A DNA stretch of 35,734 bases from Clostridia bacterium (GTDB lineage Bacteria > Bacillota > Clostridia > Oscillospirales > Acutalibacteraceae), in the NCBI GenBank assembly GCA_017407705.1, contig JAFQWA010000011.1, positions 1 to 35,734 of the forward strand, in the 5' to 3' direction. Position 1 is the stretch's first letter, and each line of letters begins with the position of its first letter. Below, piece by piece: positions 1-8,803 of this stretch. The position numbers and the translations under genes are program-made. Under the pieces are notes generated by a model that saw only the letters and a list, made by a program, of their open reading frames with translations, was not told the DNA's origin and did no database searches.

Positions 1-408
<408 letters not shown>

Positions 409-411
409 GCT

Positions 412-678
412 ATGAACACCTTTAAATTAACCGTTTCCTCACCTGATGGCAACAAATTTTGCGGTGATGCTGTAAAACTGGCTGTCAGGGGAGCAGAGGG
501 TGAGCTTGCCGTAATGGCAGGGCACATTCCCTTTGTTACGTCGGTGGTGAAATGTTCTTGTGCTATCTGGCTCTATGACGGCACTAAAAAAACAGCAACT
601 ACCGAGGGCGGACTGCTTACCGTTGATGTTGATTCCGTCACATTTTTCTCAGGCACCTTTAAATTTGATATGGAATAA
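412..678 (+). CDS. atpC: ATP synthase epsilon subunit, short form without C-terminal helices
   Basis: The epsilon subunit binds gamma in the F1 rotor stalk. This protein has 88 residues and matches only the N-terminal beta-sandwich: FKLTVSSPDGNKF at the start, then a GAEGELAVMAGHIPF segment, and a TEGGLLTVDVDSVTFF strand near the end. Usual epsilon subunits have about 130-140 residues, with two C-terminal alpha helices that inhibit ATP hydrolysis; these are missing here. The next codons after the sandwich are a TAA stop followed by a terminator hairpin, and I see no continuing frame that would suggest a recent frameshift. Natural short epsilons are known, for example in Chlorobium. The start ATG lies 3 bases after the atpD stop, which is consistent with translational coupling. 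Confidence 0.93.
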   Translation: MNTFKLTVSSPDGNKFCGDAVKLAVRGAEGELAVMAGHIPFVTSVVKCSCAIWLYDGTKKTATTEGGLLTVDVDSVTFFSGTFKFDME

Positions 679-680
679 AT

Positions 681-714
681 AAAAAGGATAAGGCGTAAAG
701 CCTTATCCTTTTTT
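681..714. terminator. Bidirectional rho-independent terminator between atpC and the glycosyltransferase
   Basis: A 14-bp perfect stem (681-694 pairs with 700-713) with a 5-base loop is flanked by A-runs on the left and T-runs on the right. It can therefore end the atp transcript on the plus strand and the convergent glycosyltransferase transcript on the minus strand. The right arm contains the stop codon and last codons of the minus-strand gene. Confidence 0.88.
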
Positions 715-1797
715 AAATACTTCATTCCATTTTTCTATAATATCGTCCATTTTAAACTTATGTATCATATCATAAGAGGTATCCGACATAGACTTTCTTA
801 AATCGCTATCACTTATAAGCTGTTCTATTCTCTCGATCATTTTTTCTTTATCTTCAAAGTCTATCAAAAAGCCGTTTTTACCGTCTTCAATGATCTCATC
901 AGGTCCGGTTTTAATATCGTAGCTTACAAGAGGTAAACGGTTAGATCCCCCCTCTAATAAAGCCATAGGAAAGCCCTCGTAACGGGAGGTCATAATCATA
1001 AAAGCGTAGTTTTTATATCTGTCATACAGGTCGTTCACCTGTCCCATAAGATTAACTTTACCCACTAACCCGTTTTGCTCAATTTTTTCAGTAAGCATAT
1101 CACGGTAGTCACCCTCGCCGTAAATATCCCAAGTCCAGTCGGGGTGACGGGGCAAAACCTTACTTGCAATTTCCACAAGACCTTCAAAGTTTTTCTGATA
1201 AGACAGTCTGCCCACTGAGATTATTTTTTTAGACTCTGCATTGTACTGCGCTGCGTCATCTGAGCTTTCTGAAATGGGGTTGTATATTTGACAGAGTTTA
1301 TCAGCCAAAATATGCAGATTGTCAAGATAAAACCTTTCAGCAGATTTTGTCAAAACTATCATCTTATGGCATCTTTTTATAGCAAACCTTCTGCAGATGT
1401 CCTGAAATTTGTGATCGTGGCCCATAGTAGGGTCGGTATGCTCCCAACAAAAGCATTTAGCTTTTGTGCCACGGCAAGCTAAAATGCTAACGGGATAAAA
1501 AAGTGCTCCGCAGGCGATAAGGATATCTATATTCTCTTTCTTTACAATATTCTTAATCTTCTTAATGACGTGCTTTGTCAAAATAGCCTTTGTCATGGGA
1601 ATAGAAGAGTCAAACAGATGATGTGTGGTTATTTTATCAGAAAGCTTGTATAGCATAGGCTGATTTTTCTGACAGTATGAAATAGTGGATATATTCAGAT
1701 CAGGGTTTTCACAAAGCTTATTTACAAGAATAGAGGTAACTCTGCCGATACCACCGTTGCCCTGAAATCCACCCAATAAAAAACAGATGTTGGTCAT
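703..1797 (-). CDS. GT4-family glycosyltransferase
   Basis: This is a cytoplasmic or membrane-associated glycosyltransferase of 364 residues with the GT-B fold. It would transfer a sugar from a nucleotide-sugar donor to a polysaccharide, lipid or protein acceptor that cannot be identified from sequence. The N-terminal half opens with FLLGGFQGNGGIGRV, the glycine-rich loop typical of GT4. The C-terminal donor-binding domain starts at GRLSYQKN (residues 196-203) and carries the E-x7-E type motif YEGFPMALLEGG (273-284), followed by TGPDEIIEDGKNGFLI. The ATG is preceded by AAAGGTAA. A strong promoter lies just upstream, so it is transcribed on its own. It could decorate the neighbouring surface protein or a cell wall glycan, but that is only a positional guess. 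Confidence 0.88.
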   Translation of the reverse strand: MTNICFLLGGFQGNGGIGRVTSILVNKLCENPDLNISTISYCQKNQPMLYKLSDKITTHHLFDSSIPMTKAILTKHVIKKIKNIVKKENIDILIACGALFYPVSILACRGTKAKCFCWEHTDPTMGHDHKFQDICRRFAIKRCHKMIVLTKSAERFYLDNLHILADKLCQIYNPISESSDDAAQYNAESKKIISVGRLSYQKNFEGLVEIASKVLPRHPDWTWDIYGEGDYRDMLTEKIEQNGLVGKVNLMGQVNDLYDRYKNYAFMIMTSRYEGFPMALLEGGSNRLPLVSYDIKTGPDEIIEDGKNGFLIDFEDKEKMIERIEQLISDSDLRKSMSDTSYDMIHKFKMDDIIEKWNEVFKKG

Positions 1798-1831
1798 TTT
1801 TATTACCTTTCTTTTGGGAAATATATATTAC

Positions 1832-1860
1832 ATTATACAGTATAAGACCAGACTTTTCAA
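1832..1860 (-). promoter_or_regulatory. Sigma-A promoter for the glycosyltransferase
   Basis: Read on the minus strand, TTGAAA (1855-1860) is separated by 17 bases from a perfect TATAAT (1832-1837). It lies 35 bases upstream of the glycosyltransferase ATG and points towards it. Confidence 0.75.
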
Positions 1861-1873
1861 TAACATAAAGCAA

Positions 1874-1902
1874 ATATCCATCTTATAAAAAGATGGATAT
1901 TT
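1874..1902 (-). terminator. Hairpin terminator downstream of the surface protein gene
   Basis: An 11-bp perfect stem (1874-1884 with 1890-1900) with a 5-base loop lies 11 bases past the surface protein stop codon. The minus-strand T-tract is interrupted, so efficiency is uncertain. It separates this gene from the downstream glycosyltransferase promoter. Confidence 0.6.
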
Positions 1903-1910
1903 TAGTTTGA

Positions 1911-4900
1911 TTATTCATTTTTTGCTTTGGATTTTACGGGAATTGCAGTAACAACGGTTATGTTAAACAAAATCACAAAGCTTACCCACATCCACCAGTT
2001 GCCGTTAGCACCTGTAAAGGGATTGTCATGCTCGGGCTTATCGGTGGGCTTTTGAGTTGGTTTCTGAGTGGGTTTTGGGGTTGGAGTTTGAGTAGTGGTG
2101 TACTGTGTTATTGTAGGTTGTGTTGTGGTGAGTGAGGTAGTAGTTTCGGTAGTGGTAGGCTCAGTTGGGGTGGGTTCAGTAGTGGTAGATTCAGTTGTTG
2201 TAAGCAAGGTAGTGGGGATAGTGGTAACAGAAGTGGGCAGGGTGGTAGTAGGTTGAGTGGTAGGTGTAGTGGTGGGTGTAGTGGTGGGTGGCGGGATAAT
2301 AGGTTCGTTGTAGGTGTTTTTAAATGCCATTAAATCATTTTGCAAAAGCTGATAGTTAAGGTAGCAGCTGACCGTTGCAGACAAAAATCCGTTATAGTCA
2401 TCAATAACCTCTATCTCAATATCGTAAACGTTTTTATCGTAAGTGATATTCTTAGCATTATCCGATTTTTCAGACAGAGTGTAAATATATGTTCCTGCTT
2501 TCAAAAACTCTAAATCAAAGCTTATGTTACCGTAAGCGTCGTTCTTAGCAGTCTTCACAGGCACACCAAACTCGTCTTTGAGCACAAACTCAAAGCTATC
2601 AGCAGTAAGGGTGTACTCACCGTTGATTACATCCACTGTCTTGACTGCTTTTAAGGTTACCGAGGTCTTTTCGGGGACGTAAGTGTTTTTAAATTCTATT
2701 TTTTGTGCAGTGTTGCCGCTCTTATCCTTTATGGATGTTATTTCGGCAACCAAATCGGCGTTTTCGCCCTGCTTAACGTTGACAGTTACATAATACTCAT
2801 TCTCATCATAAGTAATGCCATCAAGCTTGGTATCGGCATTTTCTTTAACCACAAAGTAGTAATTACCCACACGGTCAAAGGTCAGCGGATCAAAGGAGAT
2901 AGACCCGTTTTCTGCATTGACTGTTTGTTTAGGCTGACCACTGATGTTGAAGTCCTTATCAGCAGTAAACATATCAAAGGTAAATTCACCGTCTTTTAGC
3001 AAACGACCGTCTAACTGCTTGTTGGCTGTGAGGGTGAAGTTTGCTGAGGACAGGTGGAACTTGTTAGTAAAGTCAACCGAGATGACTGACCCTGCAACAC
3101 CGTCGTTTTGCTGAATGGTGGCGGAAATGGTACCGTCGTAATTATCCTTTACCACAACAGTTACGTTGTAGGACTGCATACTATAAACCATACCACGTAT
3201 TTTCTCGGACTCCTTAGGAGTTTTTTCCTTCAGCACATATTTATGTGTTCCGATGTCATTCTCATCATAGGTGAGCAATAAACTTGCTTTACCCTGATTG
3301 TCGGTAAAGGTAGATGTTTTGATCAGATTGCCGTTTAGATCATACAAGCCGAATTCAAAGCCGGAAAGGGAAATATCCACACCTGTGTTGTTGGTGATGT
3401 GCTTTTGAATCTGCACGTCGGTTATCTTTTCACCGTCGGCCTTGTATTTGTTGGTAAAGAAGGTGGTGATATCGTAGGAGTCAGCCGTAACGGTCATATT
3501 CTGCATATTTTCAATGTCAGAGCATACGGCACGGGTTTCTAAATAGCCGTCAATATCACGGTCCTCAACCTTTATCAAAAAGCTTCGCTCAGTTTCGTCA
3601 TAGGTCATACCGCCGGCACCTGTGTTTCGCTCGATTAGCTCATAGTAATAATCGTCGGCTTTGGTGTAAATTGCTTTTTCAGCAGCCAAAATATCGGAAA
3701 AGTCGAAGTTAGGATCAGATTCAACGATCTCCTTAGTGCCGATAAGCACTCTGCCACCTGTTGTAATGCGGTAAAGGTCAAAGATAAATTTCTCGTTTTG
3801 AAGCCACTGACGGCCCTCTAATGTTTTACTGCCCTTTAAAGTCACGTTAACATTCTGCACCGGACCGGAGGTGTAATTATTAACCAAAGTAGCCGAAACA
3901 GTTTGGTTTCTTACAATGGTGCCGGTCAGGTCACCGGCAGACTGATCTAAAGTAAAACCGTTTGGCATATTTATCTCAGATATTTCATAGGTAACGTCTT
4001 TAGGTATGCCTTTAACAGTGATCTTTTCACCGCTGCTTATCTTAATATTAAACACACCGTTATGCACCGTAACAGTAGGTTGAGTTGCATCATCGGTCTG
4101 CAAGGTGGTGTCCTCTATTAAAGCCCCGTCTTTTTTCAAAGTAACGGTGGCGGTAAACTCAATGTCGTTTACTGAAACGGTGGTGTTGGCAGGGATATTC
4201 TCAGTTAGCTTTTCGATTATCAGGTTACCGGTGGTTATTAAGTTATTTTGGAAGCTGATATTATCTAAGGTGTTCAGCTTTATAACACCGTCAGCCCTGT
4301 TAATACCCTCAGCACCGTTGATACTATTTAGAACATAATCCTTATGAGGCTGTTCTGTAATCACATACTGAGTGCCTGTGGGCAGGTCGGTAATATAAAC
4401 TGTCTGATTAGCAGCTACCGTTACCTTAGCGGCATTGTTCGTCACTGCAACGGTGGTTTGCTGTTTAACGCCGTTTTCATAGTAATACAAAGGATACTGA
4501 TTGTTTAAAGTAACACCCTCAGGGGGAGTGAGGGCAATGTCAAAGGTAAACTCAGTGTTGACGCCGGTATCGGTAGCGTCGATTGATTTGCTCAGACGGA
4601 TACCCTGCAGAGAGGTTACGGTATATCTGCCGTTGTTGCCTAACAACACGCCCATTATAGTGTGAGTGCCTGAATTGTCGGTAACGGGATAGCTGGAGTA
4701 GGGGATAGTTTGAGTTTCGTTAGGTAATTTCATGATTCCAAGATCATTTATATTGTCATGAACGGAACCTTTTGGGATGTACCAGGTGTTTTTACCGCTA
4801 TGCTGTTTTGCTAATTTTAAAGTGTCTTGTGCATTAGGATCGGGATTATTGTAGATTATTTCATAAATAGGGGTAATTTTAGCAGCGTTTTCCTTTGTGC

Positions 4901-7193
4901 TGCTTGTGTCTTTTTCAAATACGTAGCGTGGATGGTAATAGGTATCTGTATCTGAAAACGCAGCACCCTCAAAGGGTGTATAAGAATTATCGCCGTTTTT
5001 GATATATACCGTACTATCCTCGGTGTAATAGTATCTTTCGTTTTCCAAAGAAGGAGTAAACACAGCGGTGGTAGCCAGCTTGCTGTGAGCATCGGTCAGG
5101 TCTATTTCACCGTTGATCTCATTACCCCAACGGTTGGAATAGAAATAGTATTCGCCGTTTAATCCCTTATGCTTTAAACCTGCATCTGCCATAACTTCAG
5201 CAACGTTTAATTCATCAATGCCCTCGGTCATACCCACCTCATACACCAAACGGATAGGGTCAGCGCCGATACGTTCTAACGTGGCGTCTGTAGCGGTGGC
5301 AAGGTCATCGCCCTTAAAGTCGGTTTTGTAAACTACCAAGGGAATAAGAGCGGCAGGAATTCTAAACACAACAGATGAACGGTTAGTGCTGATATTGGTA
5401 TTAACCTGAACAAATATGTGCAGCATATTGTTTTGGGCAGAGTCTTCACCCAATTCGCCCAAAAATCCGTAAGAGCGGACAATGTTAGTGGCGTTTTTCT
5501 CACTAACCATTTGGTCTATCTGCTGTTTGGTATGACCCTCGTGCCAAAAATCCACGTATTTGCCATCAGCATCGGTGTACCAACCGATATAGTTGCTAAA
5601 TGCCTGACTATCCTGATCGTAATATAGCTGACCCATTGAGTAAGCGTTGTTGATAAGCTGCCTTGCAGTATCGTCATCGGTAATACCTAAACGGTCTTTT
5701 AAGGCGGTCAAAAATGCAGTGCCAAGATCGGTGGGTGACTGAACGGTACCAAGACCGTCTTGAGTATCGTTTAATACAGATGCTAAGGTAACCCCTGAGA
5801 AAAAGGCATCACCCAGCACCAGACCTTTAATATCCTTTACCTCCATATACTCACCGATCTCGTCGTTAAAGGAGATAAAGCCCGACATATCCAGCTTACC
5901 GTCTTCAGTCATAGTGGGGAAATAAACGCCGCTTTCAATAGCGCTTACAATATCCTTAAAGGCAGAGGAAAGGTCACTGGCCTGACTTGCGTTAAAATAT
6001 TTATCAACATATTCGCTGTTGGTTACAGATGAGTTTACAGTAATTTTAGTAGAGGACCAATTTTCTGATAGGGTAAGCTCGGCACCGTTGGATTTTTTTG
6101 CAAAATCGGACCAATAACCCTTTATAGTATCGGTGTTGCTGTTAGCGGGATCCAAAACGCTTAATGCAACCTCATTATCGGAACTGCTCACACCAAGTCC
6201 TAAGGTGAAAAACTTAGGTGTGGTTTTATAATGGGCCTGCATTTGATCACGAACGTAGGATGCAGTTAGCTGTGTTACAAAGCCCAGACGGTTATTGGTG
6301 CTGCCGCCTGTACCGAAAATGGTGGTGTTAGCGGCTTTAACGTTGTCATAGGAGGTGGTACCGTAGGTGGGGTCACCGTCGGTCATCAGCACCATAACGG
6401 GGGTTCTTGCAACACCTGTTCCGGTAACGGTGGTGGCATTTTGAAATTGCTGATGTGCAGTCCACAAGCCGTGCTGAATGAAAGTACCGCCGGTAACGTT
6501 TCTTGATACAACGCTGAAATTAGAGCCGGCACCTTCAACCTTAAGCTGTCTGTTGGTGGAAATAGTATATGTAGTGCCGCTTTTGGTTTGATTGATATAT
6601 GCGGTTTTCTCAACGCCGCCAACAGTAGTTTTCTGACCAATATATCGGTCCAGCGGCAAAAGCACCATGGATTTAGCACTGTCCTCAGCGGAAGAGCTGT
6701 TGTTTCCTGAGTAAAGCACAATACTAATTCGGTTGTGAGGATTACTGCTCAGCAGAGTGGCAATAGCGTCGTTGGTGGCGGAGACCATATTGGGAACAGT
6801 GTTGGAGTTATTTGTCATAGAACCGGAAACGTCTAAAACAAAAACTGTGTCGGTGGGGGACTGGGAATATCCTGATATAGACTTGCTGGAGGCAATAGCA
6901 GATAAAGCGACCAAAAAGTTGTTTTGGTCATCCTTCATTGTAACGGCAGATGGAAGCTCACCCTTGTTACCGAGCAAAACCGTTTTGTCCACCCACACGC
7001 CGCCGGCATAGGTGGTGTTAATCATTTGCTCACCGAAAAACTGTGTCCAACCGTTCATAGTGTTGGCATCAACTTTTCGGTTATCGGTGTCTGCCGCTTT
7101 GGTTAAATTAAAGTTGGGAAGTAAGGATAACATCAATGAAATGCTGACAATAACCGATAAAATTCGCGATATTTTATGGAATCTGGATTTCAT
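1911..7193 (-). CDS. Large cell-wall-anchored surface protein: VWA domain, pilin isopeptide repeats, Thr/Pro stalk, sortase signal
   Basis: This is a predicted secreted adhesin or pilin-like protein of 1760 residues. The start at 7193 is chosen because GGAGGG (7204-7209) lies 10 bases upstream; a start 12 codons earlier has no such site. Residues 1-34 form a signal peptide with a basic N-terminus. A von Willebrand A domain spans about 110-425, with MIDAS motif DVSGSM (121-126) and TDGD (271-274). Mixed beta-rich and Cna-B-like regions follow to about 1110. Four repeats of the streptococcal pilin isopeptide-linkage type cover about 1116-1628; each ends in F(T/K)N(K/T)(Y/F). A Thr/Pro/Ser stalk (about 1631-1716) leads to NPFTG (1724-1728), a hydrophobic span and a Lys-rich tail, a sortase-type sorting signal. 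No sortase or pilin partner gene is in the window. It may be a tip adhesin or a stand-alone wall protein; the ligand is unknown. Confidence 0.9.
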   Translation of the reverse strand: MKSRFHKISRILSVIVSISLMLSLLPNFNLTKAADTDNRKVDANTMNGWTQFFGEQMINTTYAGGVWVDKTVLLGNKGELPSAVTMKDDQNNFLVALSAIASSKSISGYSQSPTDTVFVLDVSGSMTNNSNTVPNMVSATNDAIATLLSSNPHNRISIVLYSGNNSSSAEDSAKSMVLLPLDRYIGQKTTVGGVEKTAYINQTKSGTTYTISTNRQLKVEGAGSNFSVVSRNVTGGTFIQHGLWTAHQQFQNATTVTGTGVARTPVMVLMTDGDPTYGTTSYDNVKAANTTIFGTGGSTNNRLGFVTQLTASYVRDQMQAHYKTTPKFFTLGLGVSSSDNEVALSVLDPANSNTDTIKGYWSDFAKKSNGAELTLSENWSSTKITVNSSVTNSEYVDKYFNASQASDLSSAFKDIVSAIESGVYFPTMTEDGKLDMSGFISFNDEIGEYMEVKDIKGLVLGDAFFSGVTLASVLNDTQDGLGTVQSPTDLGTAFLTALKDRLGITDDDTARQLINNAYSMGQLYYDQDSQAFSNYIGWYTDADGKYVDFWHEGHTKQQIDQMVSEKNATNIVRSYGFLGELGEDSAQNNMLHIFVQVNTNISTNRSSVVFRIPAALIPLVVYKTDFKGDDLATATDATLERIGADPIRLVYEVGMTEGIDELNVAEVMADAGLKHKGLNGEYYFYSNRWGNEINGEIDLTDAHSKLATTAVFTPSLENERYYYTEDSTVYIKNGDNSYTPFEGAAFSDTDTYYHPRYVFEKDTSSTKENAAKITPIYEIIYNNPDPNAQDTLKLAKQHSGKNTWYIPKGSVHDNINDLGIMKLPNETQTIPYSSYPVTDNSGTHTIMGVLLGNNGRYTVTSLQGIRLSKSIDATDTGVNTEFTFDIALTPPEGVTLNNQYPLYYYENGVKQQTTVAVTNNAAKVTVAANQTVYITDLPTGTQYVITEQPHKDYVLNSINGAEGINRADGVIKLNTLDNISFQNNLITTGNLIIEKLTENIPANTTVSVNDIEFTATVTLKKDGALIEDTTLQTDDATQPTVTVHNGVFNIKISSGEKITVKGIPKDVTYEISEINMPNGFTLDQSAGDLTGTIVRNQTVSATLVNNYTSGPVQNVNVTLKGSKTLEGRQWLQNEKFIFDLYRITTGGRVLIGTKEIVESDPNFDFSDILAAEKAIYTKADDYYYELIERNTGAGGMTYDETERSFLIKVEDRDIDGYLETRAVCSDIENMQNMTVTADSYDITTFFTNKYKADGEKITDVQIQKHITNNTGVDISLSGFEFGLYDLNGNLIKTSTFTDNQGKASLLLTYDENDIGTHKYVLKEKTPKESEKIRGMVYSMQSYNVTVVVKDNYDGTISATIQQNDGVAGSVISVDFTNKFHLSSANFTLTANKQLDGRLLKDGEFTFDMFTADKDFNISGQPKQTVNAENGSISFDPLTFDRVGNYYFVVKENADTKLDGITYDENEYYVTVNVKQGENADLVAEITSIKDKSGNTAQKIEFKNTYVPEKTSVTLKAVKTVDVINGEYTLTADSFEFVLKDEFGVPVKTAKNDAYGNISFDLEFLKAGTYIYTLSEKSDNAKNITYDKNVYDIEIEVIDDYNGFLSATVSCYLNYQLLQNDLMAFKNTYNEPIIPPPTTTPTTTPTTQPTTTLPTSVTTIPTTLLTTTESTTTEPTPTEPTTTETTTSLTTTQPTITQYTTTQTPTPKPTQKPTQKPTDKPEHDNPFTGANGNWWMWVSFVILFNITVVTAIPVKSKAKNE
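2045..2295 (-). repeat. Low-complexity Thr/Pro-coding repeat tract
   Basis: The stalk of the surface protein is encoded by degenerate tandem repeats. On the plus strand, a 12-base unit GTGTAGTGGTGG occurs twice back to back near 2264-2288, and shorter GTAGTGG-like units recur through the tract. The left end encodes TQKP repeats. The tract is G/T-rich on the plus strand, in contrast to the flanking DNA. Such tracts often vary in length between strains. Confidence 0.75.
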
Positions 7194-7344
7194 ATTTATA
7201 TAACCCTCCGCAAGTGTATAATAATACAAGCGTAATTACCATAAATTTAACATATTTTTTCAAGATTTTCAATAGATTTTGCAACAATTTGTCGAAATAT
7301 TATTATATTATAAGTTATAAGTTAATAATTTTAATTTAATCCGG

Positions 7345-7373
7345 TTGATATTTTCAGTTGGTAACAGTATAAT
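7345..7373 (+). promoter_or_regulatory. Sigma-A promoter for the murD operon
   Basis: TTGATA (7345-7350), a 17-base spacer and a perfect TATAAT (7368-7373) lie 30 bases before the murD ATG. The intergenic region 7194-7403 is very AT-rich. I found no equally good promoter for the divergent surface protein gene in it. Confidence 0.78.
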
Positions 7374-7403
7374 ATTAGTATAAAAATTTACGGGGGCGTA
7401 TTG

Positions 7404-8798
7404 ATGGATACCAGAGTTGAAAATTTCTTTAAAAATATAAAGGGAAAAAGAATTGCCTTTTGCGGAATCGGAGTTTCCAATCTGCCGCTTACCACTATGT
7501 TTGCACAAAAGGGTGCGGTGGTTTATGCTTGCGACAGAAAGTCGGCGGACCAGCTTGGTGAGGCCGCTGAGCAGATGCAGAAAAACGGTGTTATTTTAAA
7601 ATGCGGTGATACTTACCTTGACGACCTTGACGTGGATATTATTTTCCGTGCTCCCGGTATGTATTACAATATGCCAAAGCTGCAGGAATATCGTAATAAA
7701 GGCGTGGTGGTCACTTCTGAAATGGAAGTGTTTTTCGACCTTTGTCCTGCCCGTATTTATGCCATAACCGGTTCCGACGGTAAGACCACTACCACTACTC
7801 TTATCAGCGAAATGCTTAAAAAGAGCGGCAAGAAGGTGTATATCGGCGGAAACATCGGCAAGGCGTTGCTGCCCCTTATTGAGGAAATGACCTGTCAGGA
7901 CTATGCAGTGGTGGAATTATCTTCATTTCAGCTTATCTCCATGCGTAAAAGTCCCGACGTTGCACTTATTACCAACGTTGCCCCCAACCACCTTGACGTT
8001 CACGGCACAATGGAGGAGTATATTGAGTCAAAGCTCAATCTCATAATACATCAGAATGCCTTTTCCAAGACTGTACTTAATCTTGATAACGAGATCACCT
8101 TTAATATGGCAGACAAGGTAAGAGGTGAGCTTTGTCATTTCAGCAGAAAGAGTGTTGTTACAAACGGTGCTTACTGCGATGAAAATGGCGATATTTACAG
8201 AGTATTTCAGGGCGATAAGCAGTTTGTGATGAACAAGTCCCAGATAAAGCTGCCCGGTGAGCATAACGTAGAAAACTATATTGCCGCTGTTTCTGCAGTG
8301 GGTGATGAGGTGTCCGTAGAGGATATAGTTTACGTTGCTGAAAATTTCGGCGGCGTGGAGCATCGCATTGAGCTGGTGAGAACCCTTGACGGTGTCAGCT
8401 ATTACAACGATTCTATTGCTACCAGCCCCACCCGTACTATTGCAGGACTTAAATCATTCGGTAGAAAAATAATCGTTATTGCAGGTGGGTATGATAAGCA
8501 TATACCTTATGAGCCTTTAGCGCCTTATGTGAACGAGTTTGTAAAGGTGCTGATATTAACAGGTGCCACAGCCGATAAGATCGAGGCGGCGGTTAAAGGC
8601 GATAAGACCTATTGTGAGAAAAATATAAAAATAATCCGTGCTGAAGATCTTGAGCAGGCAGTCAAGCTTGCAAGAGAAAACGCAGTAGAGGGTGATGTTA
8701 TTTCCCTTTCGCCTGCCAGTGCAAGTTTTGATAAATACAGAAATTTTGAAGAACGCGGAATTCATTTTAAAAATATAGTAAACGGTTTGCAGGAGTAA
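7404..8798 (+). CDS. murD: UDP-N-acetylmuramoyl-L-alanine--D-glutamate ligase
   Basis: MurD adds D-glutamate to UDP-MurNAc-L-Ala in the cytoplasmic stage of peptidoglycan synthesis, using ATP. The 464-residue protein is close to the usual 440-460. The N-terminal domain has the Rossmann-like GIGVSNLP loop (about 21-28). The central Mur-ligase ATP site is GSDGKTTTT (123-131), followed by GGNIGKAL and the ELSSFQL segment typical of MurD. NVAPNHLDVHG, containing the conserved His and Asp, and the C-terminal NDSIATSPTRT and IAGGYDKH segments complete the family pattern. The start is ATG at 7404, preceded by GGGGGCG; the TTG directly before it (7401) would be too close to that site. It is first in an operon with two M42 peptidases rather than in a mur/dcw cluster. 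Confidence 0.96.
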   Translation: MDTRVENFFKNIKGKRIAFCGIGVSNLPLTTMFAQKGAVVYACDRKSADQLGEAAEQMQKNGVILKCGDTYLDDLDVDIIFRAPGMYYNMPKLQEYRNKGVVVTSEMEVFFDLCPARIYAITGSDGKTTTTTLISEMLKKSGKKVYIGGNIGKALLPLIEEMTCQDYAVVELSSFQLISMRKSPDVALITNVAPNHLDVHGTMEEYIESKLNLIIHQNAFSKTVLNLDNEITFNMADKVRGELCHFSRKSVVTNGAYCDENGDIYRVFQGDKQFVMNKSQIKLPGEHNVENYIAAVSAVGDEVSVEDIVYVAENFGGVEHRIELVRTLDGVSYYNDSIATSPTRTIAGLKSFGRKIIVIAGGYDKHIPYEPLAPYVNEFVKVLILTGATADKIEAAVKGDKTYCEKNIKIIRAEDLEQAVKLARENAVEGDVISLSPASASFDKYRNFEERGIHFKNIVNGLQE

Positions 8799-8803
8799 AT
8801 TTT

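Noticed and set aside
2045..2295. Possible CRISPR-like array
   Set aside because: The repeats are short, degenerate and in frame with a Thr/Pro stalk; there are no spacers of constant length.
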